Below are positions 37,293-48,942 of a stretch of DNA of 64,000 nucleotides, piece after piece. The notes beneath the pieces were generated by a model. The model made no database searches. It saw only the letters and a list, made by a program, of their open reading frames with translations, and was not told the DNA's origin. The stretch's first letter is position 1. Every line of letters starts with the position of its first letter. The translations under genes were made by a program, and so were the position numbers. Source of the stretch: Acidobacteriota bacterium (GTDB lineage: Bacteria > Acidobacteriota > UBA890 > WLXD01); NCBI GenBank assembly GCA_012103255.1, contig WLXD01000001.1, positions 372,001 through 436,000 of the forward strand, read 5' to 3'.

Positions 37293-37325
37293 TCGCGACA
37301 CCAAACGGCGCCGCGAGAACACGAA
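37293..37325. promoter_or_regulatory. Weak second copy of the 21-base-period direct repeat, upstream of the orphan permease
   Basis: CGACACCAA (37296-37304) and GAACACGAA (37317-37325) each match TGACACGAA at 7 of 9 positions and keep the same 21-base step and strand as the pair before the kinase gene. They lie about 99-130 bases before the permease start. Individually they are weak; the shared spacing is the argument. Confidence 0.3.
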
Positions 37326-37338
37326 TGGGGGCGCCGCT

Positions 37339-37815
37339 CTAGGCGTCGGAGCGAAGCTTCTCGATGATAGAAGTAGTCGAGTAGCCGCTGACCAGATCGA
37401 TGAAAGCCACGTCGCCGCCATTGGCACGCACGATGTCCGCCTCCGGCAATGGCTTGGCCTCCCAGTCGGCGCCCTTCACGTAGACGTCCGGGCGTAGGGC
37501 CTGCAGCAGGGCCGTGGGTGCGCTGTCCGTGAAGATCACAACATGGTCGACACAGCGCAGCTCGGCGAGCATTTCGGCACGGGCGCCCTCGGACATCACC
37601 GGTCGAGAAGTGCCCTTGAGCTCGCGCACCGATTCATCACTGTTGAGGCCGACCACAAGAATGTCGCCGAGAGCACGGGCCGCACGCAAGCCGGCGATGT
37701 GACCGGGGTGCAGCAGGTCGAAGCAACCGTTGGTGAACACGACCCGCTGGCCGGCGGTACGTGGCTCGGCAAGTGCCGCATTCACGGTGTCGATCGTCTC
37801 GGCGCCCCGCGACAC
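37339..37815 (-). CDS. Heptose 1-phosphate adenylyltransferase-like nucleotidyltransferase (HldE domain II)
   Basis: The 158-residue protein has the nucleotidyltransferase motif FTNGCFDLLHPGH at 27-39 with HPGH at 36-39, GLNSDESVRELKG and a late GYSTTSIIEKL in place of the usual ISTTKI region. This matches the stand-alone second domain of RfaE/HldE, which makes ADP-heptose for LPS core. No kinase domain (HldE1) is nearby. GTG 37815 follows the wzt stop by one base. A related enzyme acting on glycerol phosphate is possible but less likely. Confidence 0.83.
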   Translation of the reverse strand: MSRGAETIDTVNAALAEPRTAGQRVVFTNGCFDLLHPGHIAGLRAARALGDILVVGLNSDESVRELKGTSRPVMSEGARAEMLAELRCVDHVVIFTDSAPTALLQALRPDVYVKGADWEAKPLPEADIVRANGGDVAFIDLVSGYSTTSIIEKLRSDA

Positions 37816-37816
37816 G

Positions 37817-39199
37817 TCAGTCGCCTCTCACCAGGTCCGGATCGCGTTCGCAGTCGATACCACCAAGCTGCTTCCAGCTCACCCCACCGCGGAAGCCCCA
37901 CGTATGCGCCAGACGGGCAACGCCGACGTCGCCGTAGCGAGAATGGACGCGGAAGCTGTAGAGCCCGCGGTGGTAGTCATAGGGTCGGCCGTCTCGCGAG
38001 TGCACGGCCACGTCGAGGTAGTAGGTGCCGATGACCAGGTCGAGCGACGGGATCTGGATCTGCACCGCGCCCTCGCCCTCGAGGGAGCCCGCCTTGAAAC
38101 GCTCCACGTCGGTGTTGGTGCCGTAGCAGGAGACACCGTTGGCGTTGAAGAGGCCAATGCCGAATGCGAAGTCCTTGACCGCCGTCTCGGCGCTCCAGGC
38201 GATCTCCATGGTCATGGCGTCGCCCGTGGCAAACACGTGACCCGCGTGACCCTCCTCGTCGAGGAACCGCACGCCCTCGATGCGCACGGCCTGGTTGCCC
38301 CAGCGCCCGGGTTCGTATGGAGCCTCTTCGCCCTCGGGACCCGTCGGCGCTTCCGTGGCGATCTCCACCTCTTCCTTCGTGTCGCTCCCCTCGCCTGCCT
38401 GTTCGACCCGCTTCTTCTCTACCCGCGTGAGTTCGGCCTCTTCCTGTTCGCCGACCCAGTTGAGATAGCGATCAACCACGCGCATCGGATCGCCCACGGC
38501 TTTCACCTTGCCGTGGTCGATCCAGGCGGCACGGTCGCAGAGTCGGCGCACGGTTTCCATGCCATGCGTCACGAGGAGGATCGTCTTGCCGCGTCGCTTG
38601 AACTCGCCGATCTTGTCGAGGCACTTGTGCACGAACGCCTCGTCACCAACGGCAAGAACTTCGTCGATCACAAGGATGTCCGGGTCGACGTGAATCGCGA
38701 CGGAGAAGCCCAGCCGCATGTACATGCCGGAGGAGTAGTTCTTCACCGGCGCGTCGATGAACTCCTCGAGTTCCGCGAACGCGACGATGTCATCGAATCG
38801 TGCTTCGATTTCCTCGCGCGTGAGCCCGAGCATGATGCCGTTGATGTAGACGTTCTCGCGGCCGGAGATCTCGGGATGGAAGCCGGCGCCCAGTTCGATC
38901 AGCGCGGAGATCTTCCCGTTGAGCTGGACGGTGCCTTCGGTGGGCTTCGTGGTGCCCGCCACGAGCTTCATCAGGGTGCTCTTGCCAGCGCCGTTAGCTC
39001 CGATCAGGCCAAACGTCTCGCCCCGGCCGATCTCGAGATCAACATCTTCGAGCGCGGTGAACACGTCGGATGGATTGAGCAACTTGAAGAGATTGCCGCC
39101 GACGAACGCGCTCTTGAGCGTGAGGAACTTGTGCGACTGCGCCACCCGCCGGTAGCGCTTGGTAACGCCTTTGACTTCAATCGCTGCGGTCTTGCCCAC
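37817..39199 (-). CDS. wzt: Polysaccharide ABC exporter ATPase Wzt with C-terminal recognition domain
   Basis: The 460-residue protein starts at GTG 39199, right after the wzm stop. The ATPase has GANGAGKST at 67-75, NYSSGMYMRLGF with the signature SSG at 156-158, and ILVIDE at 175-180. An acidic linker (about 250-295) leads to a C-terminal beta-sandwich (about 300-450). In E. coli O9a, the Wzt C-terminal domain binds the methylated end of the finished O-chain before export. The long form here suggests that the exporter also reads a chain-end mark. Partner genes for synthesis lie about 18 kb away. Confidence 0.93.
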   Translation of the reverse strand: MGKTAAIEVKGVTKRYRRVAQSHKFLTLKSAFVGGNLFKLLNPSDVFTALEDVDLEIGRGETFGLIGANGAGKSTLMKLVAGTTKPTEGTVQLNGKISALIELGAGFHPEISGRENVYINGIMLGLTREEIEARFDDIVAFAELEEFIDAPVKNYSSGMYMRLGFSVAIHVDPDILVIDEVLAVGDEAFVHKCLDKIGEFKRRGKTILLVTHGMETVRRLCDRAAWIDHGKVKAVGDPMRVVDRYLNWVGEQEEAELTRVEKKRVEQAGEGSDTKEEVEIATEAPTGPEGEEAPYEPGRWGNQAVRIEGVRFLDEEGHAGHVFATGDAMTMEIAWSAETAVKDFAFGIGLFNANGVSCYGTNTDVERFKAGSLEGEGAVQIQIPSLDLVIGTYYLDVAVHSRDGRPYDYHRGLYSFRVHSRYGDVGVARLAHTWGFRGGVSWKQLGGIDCERDPDLVRGD

Positions 39200-39200
39200 G

Positions 39201-40010
39201 TCAGACTTCCTCGGCGAACGAGTCGCGCAAACGATCGAAGAAGTAGTAGCCGAGCACGAAGGTAAGAAGCGCCACGATGCCGGTCACGCCGAACCGTTTC
39301 CAGTTCAGAAGCTCACCGGTGAACATGCTCTTATGGTAAGCCTCGATGATGTGGGTCATCGGGTTCAGTTGCAGCAACATCGTCGCTGGGCTGTCCGGTT
39401 TCGTGTCGGCGAGATGCGTGTAGCTGTAGATCACCGGCGACCCGAAGAACCAGAGCGTCAGGATGTTGGCAAGCAGATCCTTCACGTCTCGGTAGTGCAC
39501 GGTCAGTGCGGCCAGGAAGAAGCCCAGGCCAAGCGTGAACAGGAACTGCACGAGCACGATCAAAGGCAACCACAGCAGCTGAATCGATGCGCCGTCTGGC
39601 TTGAGCCAGAACCAGAACGCGAAGTAAATCGGCAACCCCAGAACGAAGTTCACGCCGTTGTGCAACACGCTTACAGTGGGCAGAACTTCGGCCGGGAAGA
39701 TGATCTTCTTGATCAGGTTGCCGCCCATGAGCAACGAGTTGGCCGACTCCGCGAGCGCCGAGGAGAACCAGGTCCACGGCAGCAGGCCGCAGAACAGGTA
39801 GAGCGCGTAGGGTTCTGTGGTGGGGCCACCGCGGAAAGCTTCGATCACGAAAGTGAACACGAACGTGTACACGCCCAGCAGCATCAACGGATGGATGAAC
39901 GTCCACAAGAAGCCGAGGACGGAGCCGCGGTAGCGCGCAGTTAGCTCGCGCTGCACCAGCGTCTTGATGAGAAGCCGATGATGCAGAAGTCGGCCCATCG
40001 AATGCCACAT
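39201..40010 (-). CDS. wzm: Polysaccharide ABC exporter permease Wzm
   Basis: The 269-residue protein has six membrane helices and the ABC-2 permease start VQRELTARYRGSVLGFLWTF. FCGLLPWTWFSSAL and VHYRDVKDLLANILTLWFF are family landmarks. It exports lipid-linked polysaccharide together with Wzt, which follows directly. The start is ATG 40010 with a GGAG site about 9 bases before; an internal ATG at 39998 is possible. Confidence 0.93.
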   Translation of the reverse strand: MWHSMGRLLHHRLLIKTLVQRELTARYRGSVLGFLWTFIHPLMLLGVYTFVFTFVIEAFRGGPTTEPYALYLFCGLLPWTWFSSALAESANSLLMGGNLIKKIIFPAEVLPTVSVLHNGVNFVLGLPIYFAFWFWLKPDGASIQLLWLPLIVLVQFLFTLGLGFFLAALTVHYRDVKDLLANILTLWFFGSPVIYSYTHLADTKPDSPATMLLQLNPMTHIIEAYHKSMFTGELLNWKRFGVTGIVALLTFVLGYYFFDRLRDSFAEEV

Positions 40011-40051
40011 CAGGCACGCTCCGGGGACTGTGCGGACGCCACGCCCCTGCC

Positions 40052-40070
40052 GGCGCGGCTTTGCCGCGCC
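40052..40070. other. Perfect 8-bp hairpin GGCGCGGC-TTT-GCCGCGCC
   Basis: An 8-base stem with a 3-base loop lies between the LivK-like gene and wzm, about 30 bases after the former ends. No T-run follows on the minus strand, so it is not a standard intrinsic terminator. It may slow transcription, protect a 3' end or be a REP-type palindrome. Confidence 0.35.
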
Positions 40071-40098
40071 CTACGCTCGCAACGGGTGTCGATCGTGA

Positions 40099-41232
40099 CT
40101 ACTCGAGGCGGACGGCTGCTCCGCCCTGGATTCCATACATCGTATGGAACTTGCGCACGTCGCCGTTGTCGTCGAAGTCGGTCGAACCCGTCACGCCCGG
40201 ATACGGGTTCATGATGTTGATATACGACTTCATGTCGATCCCGTCGAGGCCGGCCTGTTCGATTGCGAGAACGATCATCTTCACCGCATCGTAAGCATGA
40301 GCGGCGTACACGTCGGGAGCCGTGCCGTACTTCGCCTCGTAGGCGGACACGAATGCCCTGACGACACCTTCCGTGCTATCGGGATCGAAAGATGCCTGCG
40401 GATAGGAAAGACCTTCCACCGCGTCGCCACCGGCACTCACGAGGTCAGTCGCCAGTACGGCGCCAGTTCCGAACAGGGCAGCGTCGCTGCCCGCGGCGCG
40501 GATCGCGCGAGCCACCATGGCCGTGTCGTCGGTGTAGCCCGCGATGTAGATCGCACCGGGATCACCGTCGAGAAGGCGAGCCACATGGGTCGCGATCTCT
40601 TCGGCCGAAGCGTTCGGCGGATAGCTTTCCTGGCCGAGCGCACGGCCGCCCAACAAACGGAACCGCTGGATAAACGAATTCTTCTGGCCGAGACCAAACT
40701 CGCTCTGCTGCCCGATGATCGCGGCTTCCTGAACGTCCTGGGCGTTGTAGACGAAGTCCGCAGTGTTCAGCGCTTCGAGATCGTCGCTCGGGAAATTACG
40801 ATAGATAAAGTCACCGGCGTCGGTGATCTTGGGCGACGAGCTGGCGGGCGACATCAGCATCACCTCGCGCTCCTGGAAGACAGGGGCAACGGCAAGAGTG
40901 ACATCGCTGACGTCAGCGCCGACCACTGCGACCACGCCTGCATCGATGAGCTCGTTGGCCATCTGGACACCGGTGGCCGGGTTACTCTGCGCGTCGCGAA
41001 CCATCAACACCAGCGGCTTCGCGGTGCTTTCAAAAACATTGACGCCGCCCGCGGCGTTGACTTCTTCGACGGCGAGCTCAACACCACGTTGCACGGAGTT
41101 GCCGTACGGAGCGCCAGCGCCTTGCAATGAAACGATGGCCCCCAACTTCACATCGGGGCTCTCGGCGGGACCGCAGGCGACGGCGCCCAACGTGAGTCCC
41201 ATGACTGCGGCCAGGGTTGTGGCTCGTCGCAT
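40099..41232 (-). CDS. LivK-type periplasmic substrate-binding lipoprotein
   Basis: ATG 41232 is preceded by a strong AGGGAGG site and gives 377 residues. An ATG at 41247 overlaps the atpC stop but has the ribosome site inside it. The signal has a possible lipidation cysteine at 20 (GAVAC). The mature part begins VKLGAIVSLQGAGAPYGNSVQRG, shown here only as KLGAIVSLQGAGAPYGNS, and follows the type I periplasmic binding fold (VVGADVSDVTLAVAP, VYAAHAYDAVKMIV). Family members bind branched-chain amino acids, amides or urea. No permease or ATPase genes are adjacent, so the transporter is elsewhere or the protein acts as a sensor. Confidence 0.85.
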   Translation of the reverse strand: MRRATTLAAVMGLTLGAVACGPAESPDVKLGAIVSLQGAGAPYGNSVQRGVELAVEEVNAAGGVNVFESTAKPLVLMVRDAQSNPATGVQMANELIDAGVVAVVGADVSDVTLAVAPVFQEREVMLMSPASSSPKITDAGDFIYRNFPSDDLEALNTADFVYNAQDVQEAAIIGQQSEFGLGQKNSFIQRFRLLGGRALGQESYPPNASAEEIATHVARLLDGDPGAIYIAGYTDDTAMVARAIRAAGSDAALFGTGAVLATDLVSAGGDAVEGLSYPQASFDPDSTEGVVRAFVSAYEAKYGTAPDVYAAHAYDAVKMIVLAIEQAGLDGIDMKSYINIMNPYPGVTGSTDFDDNGDVRKFHTMYGIQGGAAVRLE

Positions 41233-41243
41233 CGTTCCCTCCC

Positions 41244-41717
41244 TCATTCGTCGTCGGCGCCGGGAATCGGCATCTCGTGCGTGACGATCGGCTGATGTGT
41301 CGGCTTGATACCGCGCGCCTTCGCTACGCGCAACCGTGCAAGGGACTTCTCCATCGCAATGGTTGCCCGTCCGACGTCCGACCCTTCTTCGGGTTCCTTG
41401 AGCCGCGCCTCGGCCCGCTGCAGCGAAGCCTCGGCGCGAGCCACGTCAATTCGAGTCGCGTCCTCGGCAGTCTGGGCGAGCACGCTGACTCGATCCTTGC
41501 TCACCTCGGCGAAGCCGCCGGCGACCGCCAGGATCTCCTTGGCACCGTCCGTGGTCGTGTAGTGCAACTCCCCGACTCCGAGCGCCGTCATGTAGCGCGC
41601 GTGTCGCGGAAGAATACCGAACTGGCCGTCCACACCGGGGGCGATCAGTTCAACCACGTCGGCGTCGACGATTTCGCCGACCGGCGTGACCACGTGCAGT
41701 TGGAAGCTCTCAGCCAT
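41244..41717 (-). CDS. atpC: ATP synthase F1 epsilon subunit
   Basis: The 157-residue protein begins FQLHVVTPVGEI and has VDGQFGILPRHARYMTAL, the conserved N-terminal beta-sandwich of epsilon. The C-terminal helices (about 85-140) are followed by a 20-residue polar tail, making it a little longer than the E. coli subunit. Epsilon links gamma to the c-ring and can inhibit ATP hydrolysis. It follows atpD by 13 bases. Confidence 0.95.
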   Translation of the reverse strand: MAESFQLHVVTPVGEIVDADVVELIAPGVDGQFGILPRHARYMTALGVGELHYTTTDGAKEILAVAGGFAEVSKDRVSVLAQTAEDATRIDVARAEASLQRAEARLKEPEEGSDVGRATIAMEKSLARLRVAKARGIKPTHQPIVTHEMPIPGADDE

Positions 41718-41730
41718 GGTGAGTTACGGC

Positions 41731-44200
<2,470 letters not shown>

Positions 44201-44203
44201 CGT

Positions 44204-46308
<2,105 letters not shown>

Positions 46309-46327
46309 CGTTCCATCTCCGTCCGGT

Positions 46328-47056
46328 TCAAGACACGCTTTCGCCGAGACGATCGAGATACTGGCGTACCAGGCGGTCCTGGTCGGCGCCGCTGAAGTTC
46401 TTCTTCACGAGGTCGGTCGCAATGCCCACGGCGAGGTGCGCCACGTGCGACTGGAGGTCTCGCTCCGCCCGGGCAACTTCGGAACGCATGTCCCGGCTGG
46501 CCCCAGCGCGGATCACCTGCGCCTGAGCATCGGCGTCCTCGATGATTCGCACCTTGTCCTGATCCGCGTTAGTGCGTGCCTGGGCGACGAGTGCGCTCGC
46601 CTCCTCTTCGACCTTTGCCAGTCGCGCTGCGGATTCTTCGATCTCACGTTCCGCCTGTGCGGTCTGCTCCTTGGCCAGGTCGCGCGCGGCAACGATTGCC
46701 TTGCTGCGCTCCGAGATGATGACCTTCAGTCCAGCGAACTCGAAGTTCTCGACCACGAACGCCGGCGGAACTACGAGGAGCCAGTAGAGGAGCGCCGCGA
46801 GCAGCACGAAGTTGATCCACTTGTACACGTACTCACGCGGTGTCGGCACGGCGACGTGATGTTCCTCTTCGCCGTGATCCTCACCGGCCGCGGCGTGATC
46901 GTCGGCCTCTGCATGGTCGTCCTGCGCTGCTGGTTCCTGGTCGGCGTGGTCGTCCTGGAGCGCGAACTCGGTGGCGGCGACATCGAACGGCTGCGCCAAC
47001 AAGAACATCGCGACCGCGACGAGCGCCACGAGTCGGAAGATCTTCGACGACATCAT
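46328..47056 (-). CDS. atpF: ATP synthase Fo subunit b with signal peptide and His/acidic N-terminal extension
   Basis: The 242-residue protein is longer than a usual b subunit (about 156-180). Residues 1-28 look like a cleavable signal peptide. About 30-67 is an acidic, histidine-rich stretch with six histidines (37, 48, 54, 61, 66, 67) and four D-D-H or E-D-H triplets. A membrane helix follows at about 75-95, then the long amphipathic stalk helix and a VGIATDLVKKNF end. The extension would lie outside the inner membrane. ATGATG at 47051-47056 overlaps the stop of the b' gene. Confidence 0.92.
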   Translation of the reverse strand: MMSSKIFRLVALVAVAMFLLAQPFDVAATEFALQDDHADQEPAAQDDHAEADDHAAAGEDHGEEEHHVAVPTPREYVYKWINFVLLAALLYWLLVVPPAFVVENFEFAGLKVIISERSKAIVAARDLAKEQTAQAEREIEESAARLAKVEEEASALVAQARTNADQDKVRIIEDADAQAQVIRAGASRDMRSEVARAERDLQSHVAHLAVGIATDLVKKNFSGADQDRLVRQYLDRLGESVS

Positions 47057-47505
47057 GACTTGCCTCCGTCCGCGTCCACCGGTCGACCGAGAACACGTTC
47101 GGCGATGGACTTGGCCAGAGCGTCGGCGTCCGTCTCGAGCTGAGAGCGGGCCGCGTCGATCTGTTCCTTGATCTCAGCGCGGGCGCCTTCGATCTCCTGC
47201 GCAGCCTCTTCGCGGGCCTCCGCGAGAACGCGATCGCGATGCTCCCGACCTTCACCATGGGCCTGCTCGCGAATCGCGAAGGATTCTTTACGCGACTCGG
47301 CGACTCGAGACTCGACGGCGTCGAGGCGCTCGCTCTGCTTTTGCTGCGCCTCGTCAAAGGCGGCGCGTGCGGCGTCGGTCTCGTTCTGCCGTTGCTCGAG
47401 AATCTGTGAGAGGGGGCCGAAAAGCCAGCGGTTCAGAATGAACACCAGCGCAACGACCGCAGCGCCGACCAGAATGATCGTGGGCGGATGTGGAAAGTTT
47501 TCCAT
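47053..47505 (-). CDS. atpF': ATP synthase Fo subunit b'
   Basis: The 150-residue protein has one N-terminal membrane helix (about 8-25), NRWLFGPLSQILEQRQ and a long charged helix, as in b-type stalk subunits. With the following atpF it forms a b/b' pair, as in photosynthetic and several other bacteria. It is the first gene of the ATP synthase transcript; atpI, atpB and atpE, which usually precede it, are absent. Confidence 0.88.
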   Translation of the reverse strand: MENFPHPPTIILVGAAVVALVFILNRWLFGPLSQILEQRQNETDAARAAFDEAQQKQSERLDAVESRVAESRKESFAIREQAHGEGREHRDRVLAEAREEAAQEIEGARAEIKEQIDAARSQLETDADALAKSIAERVLGRPVDADGGKS

Positions 47506-47808
47506 TGGGTCGATCCGGGACGCTTTCTCTATCCGGCCGGAAGCGCGGAGTGCAGAGAGCGGGCGCGAACGTAGGCTTGGACCGAAGGAAGCGAGGGCCG
47601 ATTCCTTCCGGGGCTGACCGCCGGGCGGTGGCCGTCAGGAGGACTCAACCCGCGAGGCGGAAACTCGGTGAGGCGACACGATTGTCGGGCCGGGATTCTA
47701 ACAGCCGCCTCGAAAGGTCAGCAAGCAAGCGACTGCGCCGGAAAGCCTCGCCCGTCGCGGCTGGAGGCGTCGGGCCTGACCTGTACGCGGGCTTTGCTTC
47801 AGCAGGAC
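47506..47808. other. 303-base intergenic region: atp promoter and leader with hairpins
   Basis: No gene is seen here. On the minus strand, after the promoter near 47695, the leader holds two inverted repeats. One pairs CTGAC with GTCAG (47614-47638) around a CCGCC/GGCGG core. The other pairs GAAGGAA (47584-47590) with TTCCTTC (47602-47608). These could be mRNA folds that affect ATP synthase expression. The part 47722-47808 lies just after mrpG and shows nothing clear. Confidence 0.45.
47695..47721 (-). promoter_or_regulatory. Candidate promoter of the ATP synthase operon
   Basis: On the minus strand an extended -10 reads TGTTAGAAT (-10 hexamer 47695-47700, five of six matches to TATAAT), and CTGACC at 47716-47721 (four of six) could serve as -35 with a short 15-base spacer. 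It lies about 190 bases before atpF'. Confidence 0.45.
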
Positions 47809-48171
47809 TCAAGCGTCGCGCTGTGCGTCTGCCGCCGTTTCTGGAAACGATTCGGCGTCATCCGGACTTGGTGCAGCCGTCACGCTGCGTACTCGGAGGT
47901 GCAGGGCCGCCTTCGCCAGCATGTGCGCACTCACTGGCGCCGTGAGAAACAAGAAACCCGTCACGAGAAGTTCGTGGAGGCTCAGCTCTCCGGCACGGCT
48001 GAAGTGCAACACCGACGCGAGCAAGTGGCCACCCATGCCCAGGGTCGTCGACTTGGTGGGGCCGTGCAGCCGGCTGTAGACGTCACCCAGGCGCACGAGG
48101 CCAATGGAGCCGATCAACACGAAGACGGCGCCGATGACAATCGCGAGCGAAAGAATGGTGTCGAGTATCAC
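47809..48171 (-). CDS. mrpG: Mrp antiporter subunit MrpG/MnhG
   Basis: The 120-residue protein has three membrane helices and the family pattern VFVLIGSIGLVRLGDVYSRLH followed by STTLGMGGHLLASV, quoted here in part: GLVRLGDVYSRLH. Small Mrp subunits are all needed for the cation/proton antiporter. The GTG start at 48171 follows the mrpF stop by one base. It ends the mrp operon. Confidence 0.92.
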   Translation of the reverse strand: MILDTILSLAIVIGAVFVLIGSIGLVRLGDVYSRLHGPTKSTTLGMGGHLLASVLHFSRAGELSLHELLVTGFLFLTAPVSAHMLAKAALHLRVRSVTAAPSPDDAESFPETAADAQRDA

Positions 48172-48172
48172 G

Positions 48173-48442
48173 TCAGTCGATGATCGTGCCGCGGATGATG
48201 TGCTTGCACCATGCGACGGTTCCCACGAAGCCCATCATGGCGATGAGCAGAGCTGCTTCGAAGTACACGGAGTCGTTGAGGCTGATCCCCACAAGGACGA
48301 GCAAACCGATGCCGTTGATGTATAGCGTGTCGAGAGCCATGATCCGGTCAGGAAGGTCGGGACCCACGACAACGCGATAAAGGCAGAGCAGGAGCGAGAG
48401 CGAGATCGCCCCGTAGCCGAAGTAGAGCGCGGCGGTGATCAC
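48173..48442 (-). CDS. mrpF: Mrp antiporter subunit MrpF/MnhF
   Basis: The 89-residue protein has three membrane helices and RVVVGPDLPDRIMALDTLYI, the MrpF landmark (D-R-x-x-A-x-D). MrpF has been linked to cholate resistance and ion movement in other species. GTG 48442 overlaps the mrpE stop as GTGA. Confidence 0.93.
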   Translation of the reverse strand: MITAALYFGYGAISLSLLLCLYRVVVGPDLPDRIMALDTLYINGIGLLVLVGISLNDSVYFEAALLIAMMGFVGTVAWCKHIIRGTIID

Positions 48443-48942
48443 TGGAAGATCTCCTGCAACGGTTGTTCATAGCGGCGCTTGATCGTCTCGACTTCCCCTT
48501 CCGGATCGTCGGTGTCCAGCACGTGCACCAGCAACTCGAGCCGGTCGGCGGTCAATTTCGACGACACCGTCCCTGGTGTCAGCGAGATCATGTTGGCCAA
48601 CACGGCAATCGCGGTGGGATTGCGAAGATCCAGCGGGATGACGATCCACCTCGGTCGGAGCTCGCGCCAGAAGCTGACGATTCGGATCGCCACGGTTACG
48701 TTGGCCACGAACAGGTCCCAGAGGAACACCGCGAACAGCGGCAGCACCGACCGGTAGCGAACGATGTCGAGGGTCTCCGGCCAGAACATCCGCGCCACGC
48801 CCGGGACAGCGACAGCGAGCAGGGTTCCGAGCACGAGATGACCGGGCGCTGCGCTGTTCATTAGCAGAAGCCAACTGCCGAGCAGCCACACGCTCAGCCA
48901 GGGATGTGGCAGCCATCGGTTCGCCATCTTGCGCTCACTCAT
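48439..48942 (-). CDS. mrpE: Mrp antiporter subunit MrpE/MnhE
   Basis: The 167-residue protein has two N-terminal membrane helices and the MrpE segment LANMISLTPGTVSSKLTADR with LLVHVLDTDD, within the soluble half. It starts at ATG 48942, overlapping the mrpD stop as ATGA. Confidence 0.92.
   Translation of the reverse strand: MSERKMANRWLPHPWLSVWLLGSWLLLMNSAAPGHLVLGTLLAVAVPGVARMFWPETLDIVRYRSVLPLFAVFLWDLFVANVTVAIRIVSFWRELRPRWIVIPLDLRNPTAIAVLANMISLTPGTVSSKLTADRLELLVHVLDTDDPEGEVETIKRRYEQPLQEIFQ

Noticed and set aside
37730-39265. Open frame of 511 codons on the plus strand across wzt
   Set aside because: It is antisense to wzt with its Walker A, signature and Walker B motifs in place; such mirror frames are common in GC-rich genes.
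40052-40070. Intrinsic terminator between the LivK-like gene and wzm
   Set aside because: The stem is perfect, but no T-run follows on the minus strand, so I list it only as a hairpin.
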